Source of the DNA: an uncultured Prevotellaceae bacterium
GTDB taxonomy: Bacteria; Bacteroidota; Bacteroidia; Bacteroidales; Bacteroidaceae
Assembly: GCA_946624335.1 (NCBI GenBank)
Contig: CAMOSA010000009.1
Span: 1-27,731 of the forward strand
Direction: 5' to 3'
DNA length: 27,731 nucleotides
Part shown: positions 7,262 to 13,792 of the stretch, piece by piece
Layout: every line of letters begins with the position of its first letter
Numbering within the stretch: position 1 is the first letter of the stretch
Notes under the pieces: generated by a model
Told to the model about the DNA's origin: nothing
The model's input: only the letters and a program-made list of their open reading frames with translations
The model's database searches: none
Program-made: the position numbers and the translations under genes

Positions 7262-8464
7262 TTATTTACATAGCCGACAGTCCTCGCAGCTGCGGAACCG
7301 TTTTTCTATCATCGCATGAAGGCGTTGACGCAAAGCCTCGAGGGGAATCTCGGCGACGACCTCGGCTGCGAAAGCCTGCTTGAGCATCGTGCGGGCTTCG
7401 GACTCGCCGATACCGCGTTGCGCCATGTAGAACAGTGCATCGGCATTAAGCTGACCGACCGTGGAGCCATGTGAGCATTTGACGTCGTCAGCATAGATCT
7501 CGAGCATCGGCTGAGTCCACATCCGAGCTTGATCAGTACACACGAGGTTGGCGTTCTGCTCCTCCGAGTCGGTCTGCTGAGCCGCCTCACGCACCAACAC
7601 ACGCCCAGCGAAAGCGCCCGTGGACTGCTGGTCGACAACGTATTTGTAGAGCTCACGGCTGACACAGCCTGGGGCACGATGGTCGATGAGTGTATTGTTG
7701 TCGACGTGCTGCTGCCCATCGGTGACGGCACAGCCGAGCAAGTGAACTTCACCGCCCTCGCCGCTGAGACGGACATCCGTCTGGTTGCGGCTCAGACCGC
7801 CCGCCAGGGTGATGGAGGCGTGTGTCAGGCGTCCTTCCTCGGCGATGTCAGCATAAAACTGGTGGAAGCGATGGAAGCGGGCATGGGTAGACTCAATATC
7901 ATAGAACTCCACCTGCGCTCCAGGCCCAACGAAGACCTCGGTTACCTGAGTGACAAGGAAGTCTTGATCCGCATCGGCACGTTCGTTCAGGATGACCTGT
8001 ACGTGAGCACCGGCTTCGGCCACGATGAGCATACGACGGTTCTGCATCAAGGGAGCCGTAGCTCGTAGCGTCTGCGTCACCTGCACAGGATGCGATTTGC
8101 TGACTCCGGCAGGGATATGCAGGACCAGGAGGTCGTCGACGAGCATGGTGTTGAGGGCAACGATAGCGTCGGCCTTCACGTCGGCCAGCGTACCATAATG
8201 CGTCTGGCAGCAGGCGACATCCTCATCGCTCAGGGCACTGCCCGCAGCGCCACCTGCATCTTTCAGCCAGATGCCGTAGTTGGGTGCGAAAGCTGCAGCG
8301 ACGTCAGTATAGCGATAACGCTCCACTTTCTGCGAAGGGAAGCCCCCCGCGACAAGCGCCGATGCTGCGGCATCGCGACGGGCATTCAGCAACGGCAACG
8401 AGCAGGCATCGAGACGCGGACGCTGCTCATGCAGGAAATCGATGTATTGCTTCACACTGGTCAC
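7262..8464 (-). CDS. sufD: Fe-S cluster assembly scaffold protein SufD
   Basis: 400 residues. The beta-helix middle (about 120-330) and the conserved block at 329-352 (KCSHGSTVGQLNADALFYMA) identify SufD. Cys330 and His332 in that block correspond to the conserved Cys-x-His of the SufB/SufD family; the His matters for SufBC2D function in Escherichia coli. SufD pairs with SufB and the SufC ATPase to build Fe-S clusters in the cytoplasm. The start is GTG and shares one base with the sufC stop (TAGTG), so translation is likely coupled. The C-terminus ends in a small cysteine cluster (CEDCRLCK). SufB or a SufB/D hybrid is the alternative, but the length and sequence fit SufD better. Confidence 0.92.
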   Translation of the reverse strand: MTSVKQYIDFLHEQRPRLDACSLPLLNARRDAAASALVAGGFPSQKVERYRYTDVAAAFAPNYGIWLKDAGGAAGSALSDEDVACCQTHYGTLADVKADAIVALNTMLVDDLLVLHIPAGVSKSHPVQVTQTLRATAPLMQNRRMLIVAEAGAHVQVILNERADADQDFLVTQVTEVFVGPGAQVEFYDIESTHARFHRFHQFYADIAEEGRLTHASITLAGGLSRNQTDVRLSGEGGEVHLLGCAVTDGQQHVDNNTLIDHRAPGCVSRELYKYVVDQQSTGAFAGRVLVREAAQQTDSEEQNANLVCTDQARMWTQPMLEIYADDVKCSHGSTVGQLNADALFYMAQRGIGESEARTMLKQAFAAEVVAEIPLEALRQRLHAMIEKRFRSCEDCRLCK

Positions 8465-9213
8465 TATGCTATCTCCTCCTTGATCCAGTCGAAACCACGA
8501 CGCTCTATCTCGACAGCCAGTTCGGGGCCGCCGGTCTTGACGATACGGCCGTCGATAAGCACATGCACGACATCGGGTTTTAAATAATCCAACAGACGCT
8601 GGTAATGAGTGATGACGATGGCAGCCGTCTGGGGCGTACGTAGCTTGTTGAAGCCTTCGGCAACGATGCGTAAGGCATCGACATCCAAGCCCGAATCAGT
8701 CTCATCGAGAATACTCAGTGTAGGCTCGAGCATGGCCATCTGGAAAATCTCGTTGCGCTTCTTCTCGCCACCGCTGAAGCCCTCGTTGACGGAGCGGTTG
8801 GCCAACTTATTGTCCAGCTCCACGATTTTACGCTTCTCACGCATCAGTTTAAGGAAGGAAGCTGCGTCCAACGGCTCCAGTCCCTGGTATTTGCGCTTGG
8901 CATTCAGTGCTGCGCGCATGAAATTGACCATCGACACTCCCGGTATCTCCACGGGCTGCTGAAAAGAGAGGAACAGGCCCTCGTGAGAGCGCTCGTCGGG
9001 TGTCATCGACAGCAGATCCTTGCCGTTGAAGGTCACGCTGCCCTCGGTGACGGTATAGGCGGGATGCCCTACGAGCACATTCGACAGCGTTGACTTGCCA
9101 GCGCCATTCTGCCCCATCAGCGCGTGTATCTCGCCTGGCTTGACAACGAGGTCGACGCCTTTCAGGATTTCCTTACCACTGACAGTGGCATGAAGGTTTT
9201 TTATTTCTAACAT
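8464..9213 (-). CDS. sufC: Fe-S cluster assembly ATPase SufC
   Basis: 249 residues, a complete ABC-type ATPase. Walker A is GQNGAGKST (34-42), the Q-loop lies in LSFQQPVEIPG, the signature is FSGGEKKR (146-153), Walker B is LSILDETDSGLD with Asp170-Glu171, and the H-loop is ITHYQR with His203. The sequence SVNEGFSGGEKKRNE is diagnostic for SufC rather than a transporter ATPase. SufC energises the SufB-SufD scaffold. In most Bacteroidales sufB lies directly upstream; here the upstream side is a short promoter region and then the divergent pyrE, so SufB must be encoded elsewhere. Confidence 0.96.
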   Translation of the reverse strand: MLEIKNLHATVSGKEILKGVDLVVKPGEIHALMGQNGAGKSTLSNVLVGHPAYTVTEGSVTFNGKDLLSMTPDERSHEGLFLSFQQPVEIPGVSMVNFMRAALNAKRKYQGLEPLDAASFLKLMREKRKIVELDNKLANRSVNEGFSGGEKKRNEIFQMAMLEPTLSILDETDSGLDVDALRIVAEGFNKLRTPQTAAIVITHYQRLLDYLKPDVVHVLIDGRIVKTGGPELAVEIERRGFDWIKEEIA

Positions 9214-9239
9214 AAATGGGTAATCTTGCTTTTCGGCTG

Positions 9240-9247
9240 CAAAGATA
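9240..9247 (-). promoter_or_regulatory. Promoter -7 box for sufCD-ybeY (TATCTTTG)
   Basis: The minus strand reads TATCTTTG about 27 nt before the sufC start, a good match to TAnnTTTG. I see no clear TTTG at the right distance upstream, so the -33 element is weak or absent. This is the only promoter-like site found ahead of the minus-strand run sufC to the methyltransferase gene. Confidence 0.6.
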
Positions 9248-9318
9248 CGACTTGTTTGCCGCTTGACAGCCGTCTTGCCCGTTAAAACCTGTTAAACGCG
9301 GTTTGCAGACATACTATT

Positions 9319-9341
9319 CGACAAAAATTGTCGTACCTTTG
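9319..9341 (+). promoter_or_regulatory. pyrE promoter: TACCTTTG box next to a 15-bp palindrome
   Basis: The -7 box TACCTTTG is at 9334-9341. Directly upstream, 9319-9333 reads CGACAA-AAA-TTGTCG, a perfect 6-bp inverted repeat touching the box. A TTTG at 9302-9305 lies 28 nt from the -7 box, too far for the usual spacing. The palindrome is well placed to be an operator; that role is inference. Confidence 0.6.
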
Positions 9342-9349
9342 CCGCCGAT

Positions 9350-9379
9350 GCGGGAGAAGAGGTCCCGCTACCCCTTTTT
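9350..9379 (+). promoter_or_regulatory. Hairpin plus T-run in the pyrE leader
   Basis: GCGGGA (9350-9355), a 7-nt loop and TCCCGC (9363-9368) form a perfect 6-bp stem, followed after TACCCC by TTTTT (9375-9379). The predicted transcript begins near 9348, so the hairpin would sit at the very 5' end of the pyrE mRNA. It could be an attenuator or a 5'-stabilising hairpin. Confidence 0.5.
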
Positions 9380-9412
9380 ATTCATCTTCGTTAAAGGTAA
9401 GAGTGATTATTT

Positions 9413-10045
9413 ATGAAAACACTTGAGAAGATATTTGCAGGCAAGCTCCTGAAAGTAAAAGCCATCAAGCTGCAGCCGACAAACCCCTTCACATGGGCCA
9501 GCGGATGGAAGTCCCCCTTCTATTGCGACAATCGTAAGACGCTGTCTTACCCCGAACTGCGCACCTTCGTCAAGACGGAGATAGCACGTATCATCATGGA
9601 GCACTTCCCCGAGGTTGAAGCCATCGCCGGCGTCGCCACGGGAGCTATACCTCAGGGCGCACTCGTCGCCGACGTCCTCGGCAAGCCCTTCGTATATGTA
9701 CGATCCAAACCCAAGGATCACGGCCTCGAGAACCTTATCGAAGGAGAGCTCAAGCCGGGCATGAAAGTCGTCGTCGTCGAAGACCTGATTTCCACGGGAG
9801 GCAGCAGCCTGAAAGCCGTGGAGGCCATACGCAACAACGCCTGCGACGTCATCGGCATGGTAGCAGCCTACACCTATGGCTTTGAGGTGGCGCGCAAAGC
9901 ATTCCACGAGGCCAACGTCCACCTCATCACGCTGACCAACTACGAAGCCGTCGTCGAGGAGGCTCTGGCCACAGGCTACATTAAGGACACCGACGTACAG
10001 CTCCTCAACCAGTGGCGCAACGATCCTGCTCACTGGAACGGATGA
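9413..10045 (+). CDS. pyrE: Orotate phosphoribosyltransferase
   Basis: 210 residues, the usual length for PyrE. The type I phosphoribosyltransferase PRPP motif is VVVVEDLISTGGSS (119-132). The PyrE loop is RSKPKDHGLENLIEG (98-111), and the N-terminal substrate region is TWASGWKSPFYCDNRK. The enzyme joins orotate and PRPP to give orotidine 5'-phosphate in de novo UMP synthesis, in the cytoplasm. It is first in a plus-strand run with an SRPBCC gene (37-nt gap), argH and a lipoprotein gene. Placing it with argH links the two users of carbamoyl phosphate, pyrimidine and arginine synthesis. Confidence 0.96.
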   Translation: MKTLEKIFAGKLLKVKAIKLQPTNPFTWASGWKSPFYCDNRKTLSYPELRTFVKTEIARIIMEHFPEVEAIAGVATGAIPQGALVADVLGKPFVYVRSKPKDHGLENLIEGELKPGMKVVVVEDLISTGGSSLKAVEAIRNNACDVIGMVAAYTYGFEVARKAFHEANVHLITLTNYEAVVEEALATGYIKDTDVQLLNQWRNDPAHWNG

Positions 10046-10082
10046 GCCATTACCCTCAAACAAGCAAACTCATTGTTATCAC

Positions 10083-10565
10083 ATGACAAAATTCGAAAGC
10101 ACTATAAAGCAAGTGGCTTCGCCACAGGCTGCTGTCTACAACAAGCTATCAGACCTCAATAATTTCCTTTACATACAAGAACGAGCTGACGACCCAGCCT
10201 TCATCCAGCAGATACAAGCTTCAGGACAAGTGCCCGAAGACAAGCTCGAACAGATACGCGAAGCGCTGAGACGACTGGTGATCACCAGCGACGCCATCAC
10301 CTACCCGGGGTCACCCGTCGGCGACGTCACCTTGCGCATCGTCGAGCGCGACGAGCCCAAGTGCATCAAGTTTGAGATTCAGAACGCGCCGATACAAGGT
10401 AACCTGTGGATACAGGTGCTGCCTATGTCCACCTACGAGAGCAAGATGAAGTGCACCATCGGCGCTGAGCTCAACTTCCTGATGAAGCAAGTGGCCAAGA
10501 AGCCTCTCCAGGAGGGCGTCGAGAAGCTGGCTGAGATGCTGGCTATGATTCCCTACGGCTATTAG
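10083..10565 (+). CDS. SRPBCC-fold (START/Bet v1-like) protein
   Basis: 160 residues, no signal peptide, so cytoplasmic. The N-terminus (MTKFESTIKQVASPQAAVYN) and a long C-terminal helix (LMKQVAKKPLQEGVEKLAEM) fit the helix-grip SRPBCC pattern, with a central beta-sheet (GDVTLRIVERDEPKCIKFEI). Such proteins bind hydrophobic ligands in a cavity; no specific ligand can be named here. I recall a protein of this type next to pyrE in other Bacteroidales, which would suggest a conserved but uncharacterised link. It begins 37 nt after pyrE and ends 31 nt before argH, consistent with one operon. Confidence 0.75.
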   Translation: MTKFESTIKQVASPQAAVYNKLSDLNNFLYIQERADDPAFIQQIQASGQVPEDKLEQIREALRRLVITSDAITYPGSPVGDVTLRIVERDEPKCIKFEIQNAPIQGNLWIQVLPMSTYESKMKCTIGAELNFLMKQVAKKPLQEGVEKLAEMLAMIPYGY

Positions 10566-10596
10566 GCCTCACCACTGCCACCAAACCATAAGACCT

Positions 10597-11955
10597 ATGA
10601 ACACCAAGGACACCCCGATTTGGCATAAATCGACTTTGCCGACCGACGAGATAGCACGCTTCACCGTCGGTCGCGACCGCGAGCTGGACGTGCTGTTGGC
10701 CGAAAGCGATGTGTTAGGCTCCATCGCACATATCACCATGCTCCAGCATATCGGACTCCTCACGTCCGACGAACTGCACACGCTGACGGCAGCGCTCAGG
10801 GAGATCCTCGGCGACATCCGCTGTGGACGCTTTGTCATCGAAGAGGGCATCGAGGACGTGCACTCACAGGTCGAGCTGCTGCTGACCCGCCGCCTCGGCG
10901 ATGTCGGCAAGAAAATACATAGCGGACGCTCACGCAACGATCAGGTGCTCCTCGACCTCAAGCTGTGGACACGACGACAGCTGCGTGAGGTCGTAGAACT
11001 CGTCCGCCAGCTCTTCGAAGAACTGCAACGGCAGTCCGAGCGCTACAAGGCCGTACTCATGCCGGGCTACACCCACCTCCAGGTGGCCATGCCCAGCAGT
11101 TTCGGGCTGTGGTTCGGCGCCTATGCCGAGAGCTTGGCCGACGATATGCTCTTCCTCTTGGCAGCCTACCGGCTCGTCAACCGTAACCCCCTCGGCTCTG
11201 CTGCCGGCTACGGCTCCAGCTTCCCCCTGAACCGTCAGATGACGACGGATCTCCTCGGCTTCGACTCCATGGACTACAACGTGGTCTACGCCCAGATGGG
11301 ACGTGGCAAGATGGAGCGCAACGTCAGCTTCGCGATAGCCTCCGTCGCAGCCACCATCGCCAAGCTCGCCTTCGACGCCTGCCTGTTCAACTCACAGAAC
11401 TTCGCCTTCCTCAAGCTGCCGCCCGAGTGCACCACAGGTTCCAGCATCATGCCTCACAAGAAGAACCCCGACGTCTTCGAGCTGACGCGTGCCAAGTGCA
11501 ACAAGCTGCAAGCACTGCCACAGCAGCTCACGCTCATCACCAGCAACCTGCCCAGCGGCTACTTCCGCGACCTGCAGATTCTCAAGGAGGTGTTCCTGCC
11601 TGCCTTCGACGAGCTCAAGGACTGCCTGAGCATGACGACCTATATCATCAACAAGATAGAGGTCAACGAGCACATCCTCGATGACCCGCGTTATGACCTG
11701 ATGTTCTCTGTCGAGACAGTCAACAAGCTCGCTGCCAGCGGTACACCGTTCCGCGATGCCTATCGGCAGGTAGGGCTCGATATCGAAGCCGGACGTTTCG
11801 TGCCGGACAAGGAGATTCACCACACACACGAAGGCAGCATTGGCTGCCTCTGCAACGAACGCATTGCCGAATACATGAACAGTATCCTCGACGACTTCCC
11901 CTTCCAGCGTGTCGAAGCCGCCGAGAAAAAGCTGAGTGGAGAACAGCCAACGTGA
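10597..11955 (+). CDS. argH: Argininosuccinate lyase
   Basis: 452 residues, normal length. The fumarase/aspartase superfamily signature is GSSIMPHKKNP (281-291). Other family blocks are HSGRSRNDQV (108-117) and the catalytic-base region GYTHLQVAMP around His160. The enzyme cleaves argininosuccinate to arginine and fumarate, the last step of arginine synthesis. The last codons overlap the start of the following lipoprotein gene by 4 nt (GTGA), so the two are probably translationally coupled. Confidence 0.96.
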   Translation: MNTKDTPIWHKSTLPTDEIARFTVGRDRELDVLLAESDVLGSIAHITMLQHIGLLTSDELHTLTAALREILGDIRCGRFVIEEGIEDVHSQVELLLTRRLGDVGKKIHSGRSRNDQVLLDLKLWTRRQLREVVELVRQLFEELQRQSERYKAVLMPGYTHLQVAMPSSFGLWFGAYAESLADDMLFLLAAYRLVNRNPLGSAAGYGSSFPLNRQMTTDLLGFDSMDYNVVYAQMGRGKMERNVSFAIASVAATIAKLAFDACLFNSQNFAFLKLPPECTTGSSIMPHKKNPDVFELTRAKCNKLQALPQQLTLITSNLPSGYFRDLQILKEVFLPAFDELKDCLSMTTYIINKIEVNEHILDDPRYDLMFSVETVNKLAASGTPFRDAYRQVGLDIEAGRFVPDKEIHHTHEGSIGCLCNERIAEYMNSILDDFPFQRVEAAEKKLSGEQPT

Positions 11956-12497
11956 GAACGAACATCCTTCACCTCCTGACCGCCTGCGTGCTGCTGCTGG
12001 CATGCACCGAAGCCGAACACCTGTACTACACAGGTGCTCGTGCCAGCTTCAGCTATACCGCCACCAACACCATCCCCGAGCTCAACAGCGCCCTCGGCAG
12101 TATGGGTGAGTTCTGCACGATCCGGATGGATGCTAAAGGCTTCATCTTTACTAACCTGCGCACCTCTACGACGCGTCCTTTCACCGCCATAGAGACACGC
12201 GTACGTCCCGGCCTCGGCCTCAGCGGATTCATTGTCGGACTGCCCAATATGCCTGAGATGGGTGCCGACGTTCCGCGCGTCGTGGCCTTTGACCTCGCCT
12301 GTCCCTGCTACGACGACTTCGACACGACCCACAACCTGCGCCTTCAGAACGGAGGCCGTGCCACCTGCGACCGCTGCCAACGGACCTATGACCTCAACAA
12401 CCGAGGCATCGTGGCTGAAGGCCCTGCCGGAAGAAGCCTCTACCGCTACCGTGCCAACTATAATCCTCTCGGCTACACCCTCACGGTGAACAATTGA
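11952..12497 (+). CDS. Lipoprotein with a Rieske-like four-cysteine site
   Basis: 181 residues. The N-terminus carries a signal peptide ending LLLAC, lipidation at Cys18. In the C-terminal half there is ACPCYDDF ... ATCDRCQRTYDL, that is Cys117-x-Cys119, a 19-residue gap, then Cys139-x2-Cys142. The spacing resembles a Rieske [2Fe-2S] site (C-x-H ... C-x2-H), but both histidines are cysteines, so the site could instead bind zinc or iron in a rubredoxin-like way. The end (GRSLYRYRANYNPLGYTLTV) looks like the closing strands of a Rieske fold. The start is a GTG overlapping the argH stop, so it belongs to that operon. No function can be assigned; a periplasmic-side metal or electron-transfer protein is inferred. 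Confidence 0.72.
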   Translation: MRTNILHLLTACVLLLACTEAEHLYYTGARASFSYTATNTIPELNSALGSMGEFCTIRMDAKGFIFTNLRTSTTRPFTAIETRVRPGLGLSGFIVGLPNMPEMGADVPRVVAFDLACPCYDDFDTTHNLRLQNGGRATCDRCQRTYDLNNRGIVAEGPAGRSLYRYRANYNPLGYTLTVNN

Positions 12498-12502
12498 TGA
12501 GG

Positions 12503-12594
12503 AATAATGGATGACAAAAAAGGTAAATGGCAAATGGTAAATGGCCAACGACAAAGGGTAAATGGTAAATGGTAAATAGTAAATGTAAGAATCT
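12503..12594 (+). repeat. AT-rich short tandem repeats (GGTAAATGGTAAAT type)
   Basis: After the lipoprotein stop, units of AAATGGTAAATGG recur several times, some degenerate (AAATGGCAAATGG, AAATAGTAAATG), up to the region before upp. The same unit appears inside the coding end of the secreted tag protein near 17786-17815. No gene lies here. Confidence 0.85.
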
Positions 12595-12619
12595 TAACTA
12601 ACTAATCATATTAGGTCTC

Positions 12620-13276
12620 ATGGAAATAATCGACTTCAGCCAAAAGAAATCTATCATCAATCAGTATATGTCCGAGCTGCGCGACAAGAGTTACCAGCGC
12701 AACCGGCTGCTGTTCCGCCACAACATCCAACGCGTCGGCGAGATGATGGCCTATGAACTATCAAAAGTTCTCGACTACAAGACAAAGAACATCACCACCC
12801 CCCTTGGCACCATCGACATCGCTCTGCCAAAGGATGACCTGCTCATTGCCACTGTCCTGCGCGCCGGGCTCCCCTTCCACGAAGGTTTCCTCCACGTCTT
12901 CGACAAGGCACAGAACGGTTTCGTCTCAGCCTACCGTATGTACACGAACCGTGAGCACACTGAGGTAGGCATACACACGGAATATATGGCGGCTCCCTCA
13001 TGCAAGGGCAAGACGCTCGTCATCGTCGATCCTATGCTCGCCACCGGCGGCTCCATGGCTGCCAGCTACGAGGCTCTCGTCAAGACGGGCACACCCCGCC
13101 AAGTGCACATCGCCTGCGTCATAGCCACACCCGAAGGCCTTGATGTCCTCCGTGACACGTTGCCTGAGACAGCCACCGTATGGTGTGCAGCCATTGACCC
13201 TGGCATGAACGCCAACAAGTACATTGTGCCCGGCTTCGGTGATGCCGGAGACCTCTGTTATGGCGAGAAACTGTAA
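12620..13276 (+). CDS. upp: Uracil phosphoribosyltransferase
   Basis: 218 residues. The PRPP-binding motif is VIVDPMLATGGSM (about 134-146), and the C-terminal uracil-binding region contains AAIDPGMNANKYIVPGFGDAGD. The N-terminal half includes VLRAGLPFHEGF, typical of Upp. The enzyme salvages uracil to UMP using PRPP in the cytoplasm. It follows the pyrE-argH run after a repeat-rich gap of about 120 nt, so it probably has its own promoter, although I see no clear TAnnTTTG box there. Confidence 0.95.
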   Translation: MEIIDFSQKKSIINQYMSELRDKSYQRNRLLFRHNIQRVGEMMAYELSKVLDYKTKNITTPLGTIDIALPKDDLLIATVLRAGLPFHEGFLHVFDKAQNGFVSAYRMYTNREHTEVGIHTEYMAAPSCKGKTLVIVDPMLATGGSMAASYEALVKTGTPRQVHIACVIATPEGLDVLRDTLPETATVWCAAIDPGMNANKYIVPGFGDAGDLCYGEKL

Positions 13277-13396
13277 CAACTGAACAGGGACACATTAAGA
13301 CATGGAATGGGAGCATTTCAACCAGTCGAAACACAAATTATAAAACTAAATCAACACAACAAAGAAACATACATTTGCATTCATCCTATTGGCCAT

Positions 13397-13516
13397 GATG
13401 GGAGAGTGTTTATTATATCCTGGCATTGTTCTCTGCGTTTTTTTATTTTTTTGTTTTAAAAGTACCGCACATGTCATAAGAAAGTGAAAAGTGAAAGAGT
13501 GAAAGAGTGAAAAGTG
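13397..13516 (+). repeat. Dispersed repeat (copy 1) followed by a GTGAAAGA tandem tract
   Basis: About 94 nt starting with GATGGGAGAGTG and running through the T-rich block before AAAAGTACCGCACATGTCA recur at 20815-20908 with scattered changes. In both places the repeat runs into tandem AGTGAAAGAGTGAAA units. The copy lies between upp and the regulator gene and contains no gene. Confidence 0.85.
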
Positions 13517-13552
13517 CGAGTACGTATAGAGGATGTCAGCCAGCATCGGCAT

Positions 13553-13693
13553 CGACCCAAAAGGGTCGCCCTCTCGGAATGATGGGGCACTCTTTCAGAG
13601 TGCATACTCCACGATTGTATGTCAACCCGGGGGTGCTCGCTACGCTCGTACCCTCGGTTACCAAAGCGAAGACCGCCTTGCGGTCTCTTTGGT
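13553..13693 (+). repeat. Array of four short-loop hairpins
   Basis: Consecutive palindromes fill the space before the regulator promoter. They are CGACCC-aaaa-GGGTCG (13553-13568); GCACTCT-ttc-AGAGTGC (13587-13603); an 8-bp stem with one mismatch closing 13628-13656; and a bulged double stem ACCAAAG/CTTTGGT (13660-13666 with 13687-13693) enclosing AGACCGC-ctt-GCGGTCT (13670-13686). The open frames across it are short and overlap each other, so it is probably a non-coding REP-like element. The first unit may end transcripts from upp. Confidence 0.8.
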
Positions 13694-13732
13694 GGTACGG
13701 CTGGGGATAGTCCTTAAAAAGATGAGGTAAAA

Positions 13733-13764
13733 TTTGGGCAGTCCAAAGATTTCCATTACATTTG
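13733..13764 (+). promoter_or_regulatory. Promoter of the TPR-HTH regulator
   Basis: TTTG (13733-13736), 20 nt, then TACATTTG (13757-13764): an exact match to the Bacteroidetes housekeeping promoter layout. It lies 28 nt before the ATG at 13793. Confidence 0.85.
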
Positions 13765-13792
13765 CACTCAGAATAGTCATCCCCCTTGCCTC

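Noticed and set aside
9407..10063. 218-codon minus-strand open frame
   Set aside because: Complete antisense shadow of pyrE, which has all family motifs.
11817..12554. 245-codon minus-strand open frame starting in the AT-rich repeats
   Set aside because: Antisense to the argH end and the four-cysteine lipoprotein; its first residues (YHLPFTFFVIHYSS) are simply the repeat read backwards.
13507..13710. Two overlapping short plus-strand frames in the hairpin array
   Set aside because: They translate palindromes and resemble spurious ORFs found over such repeats; no start or domain signal.
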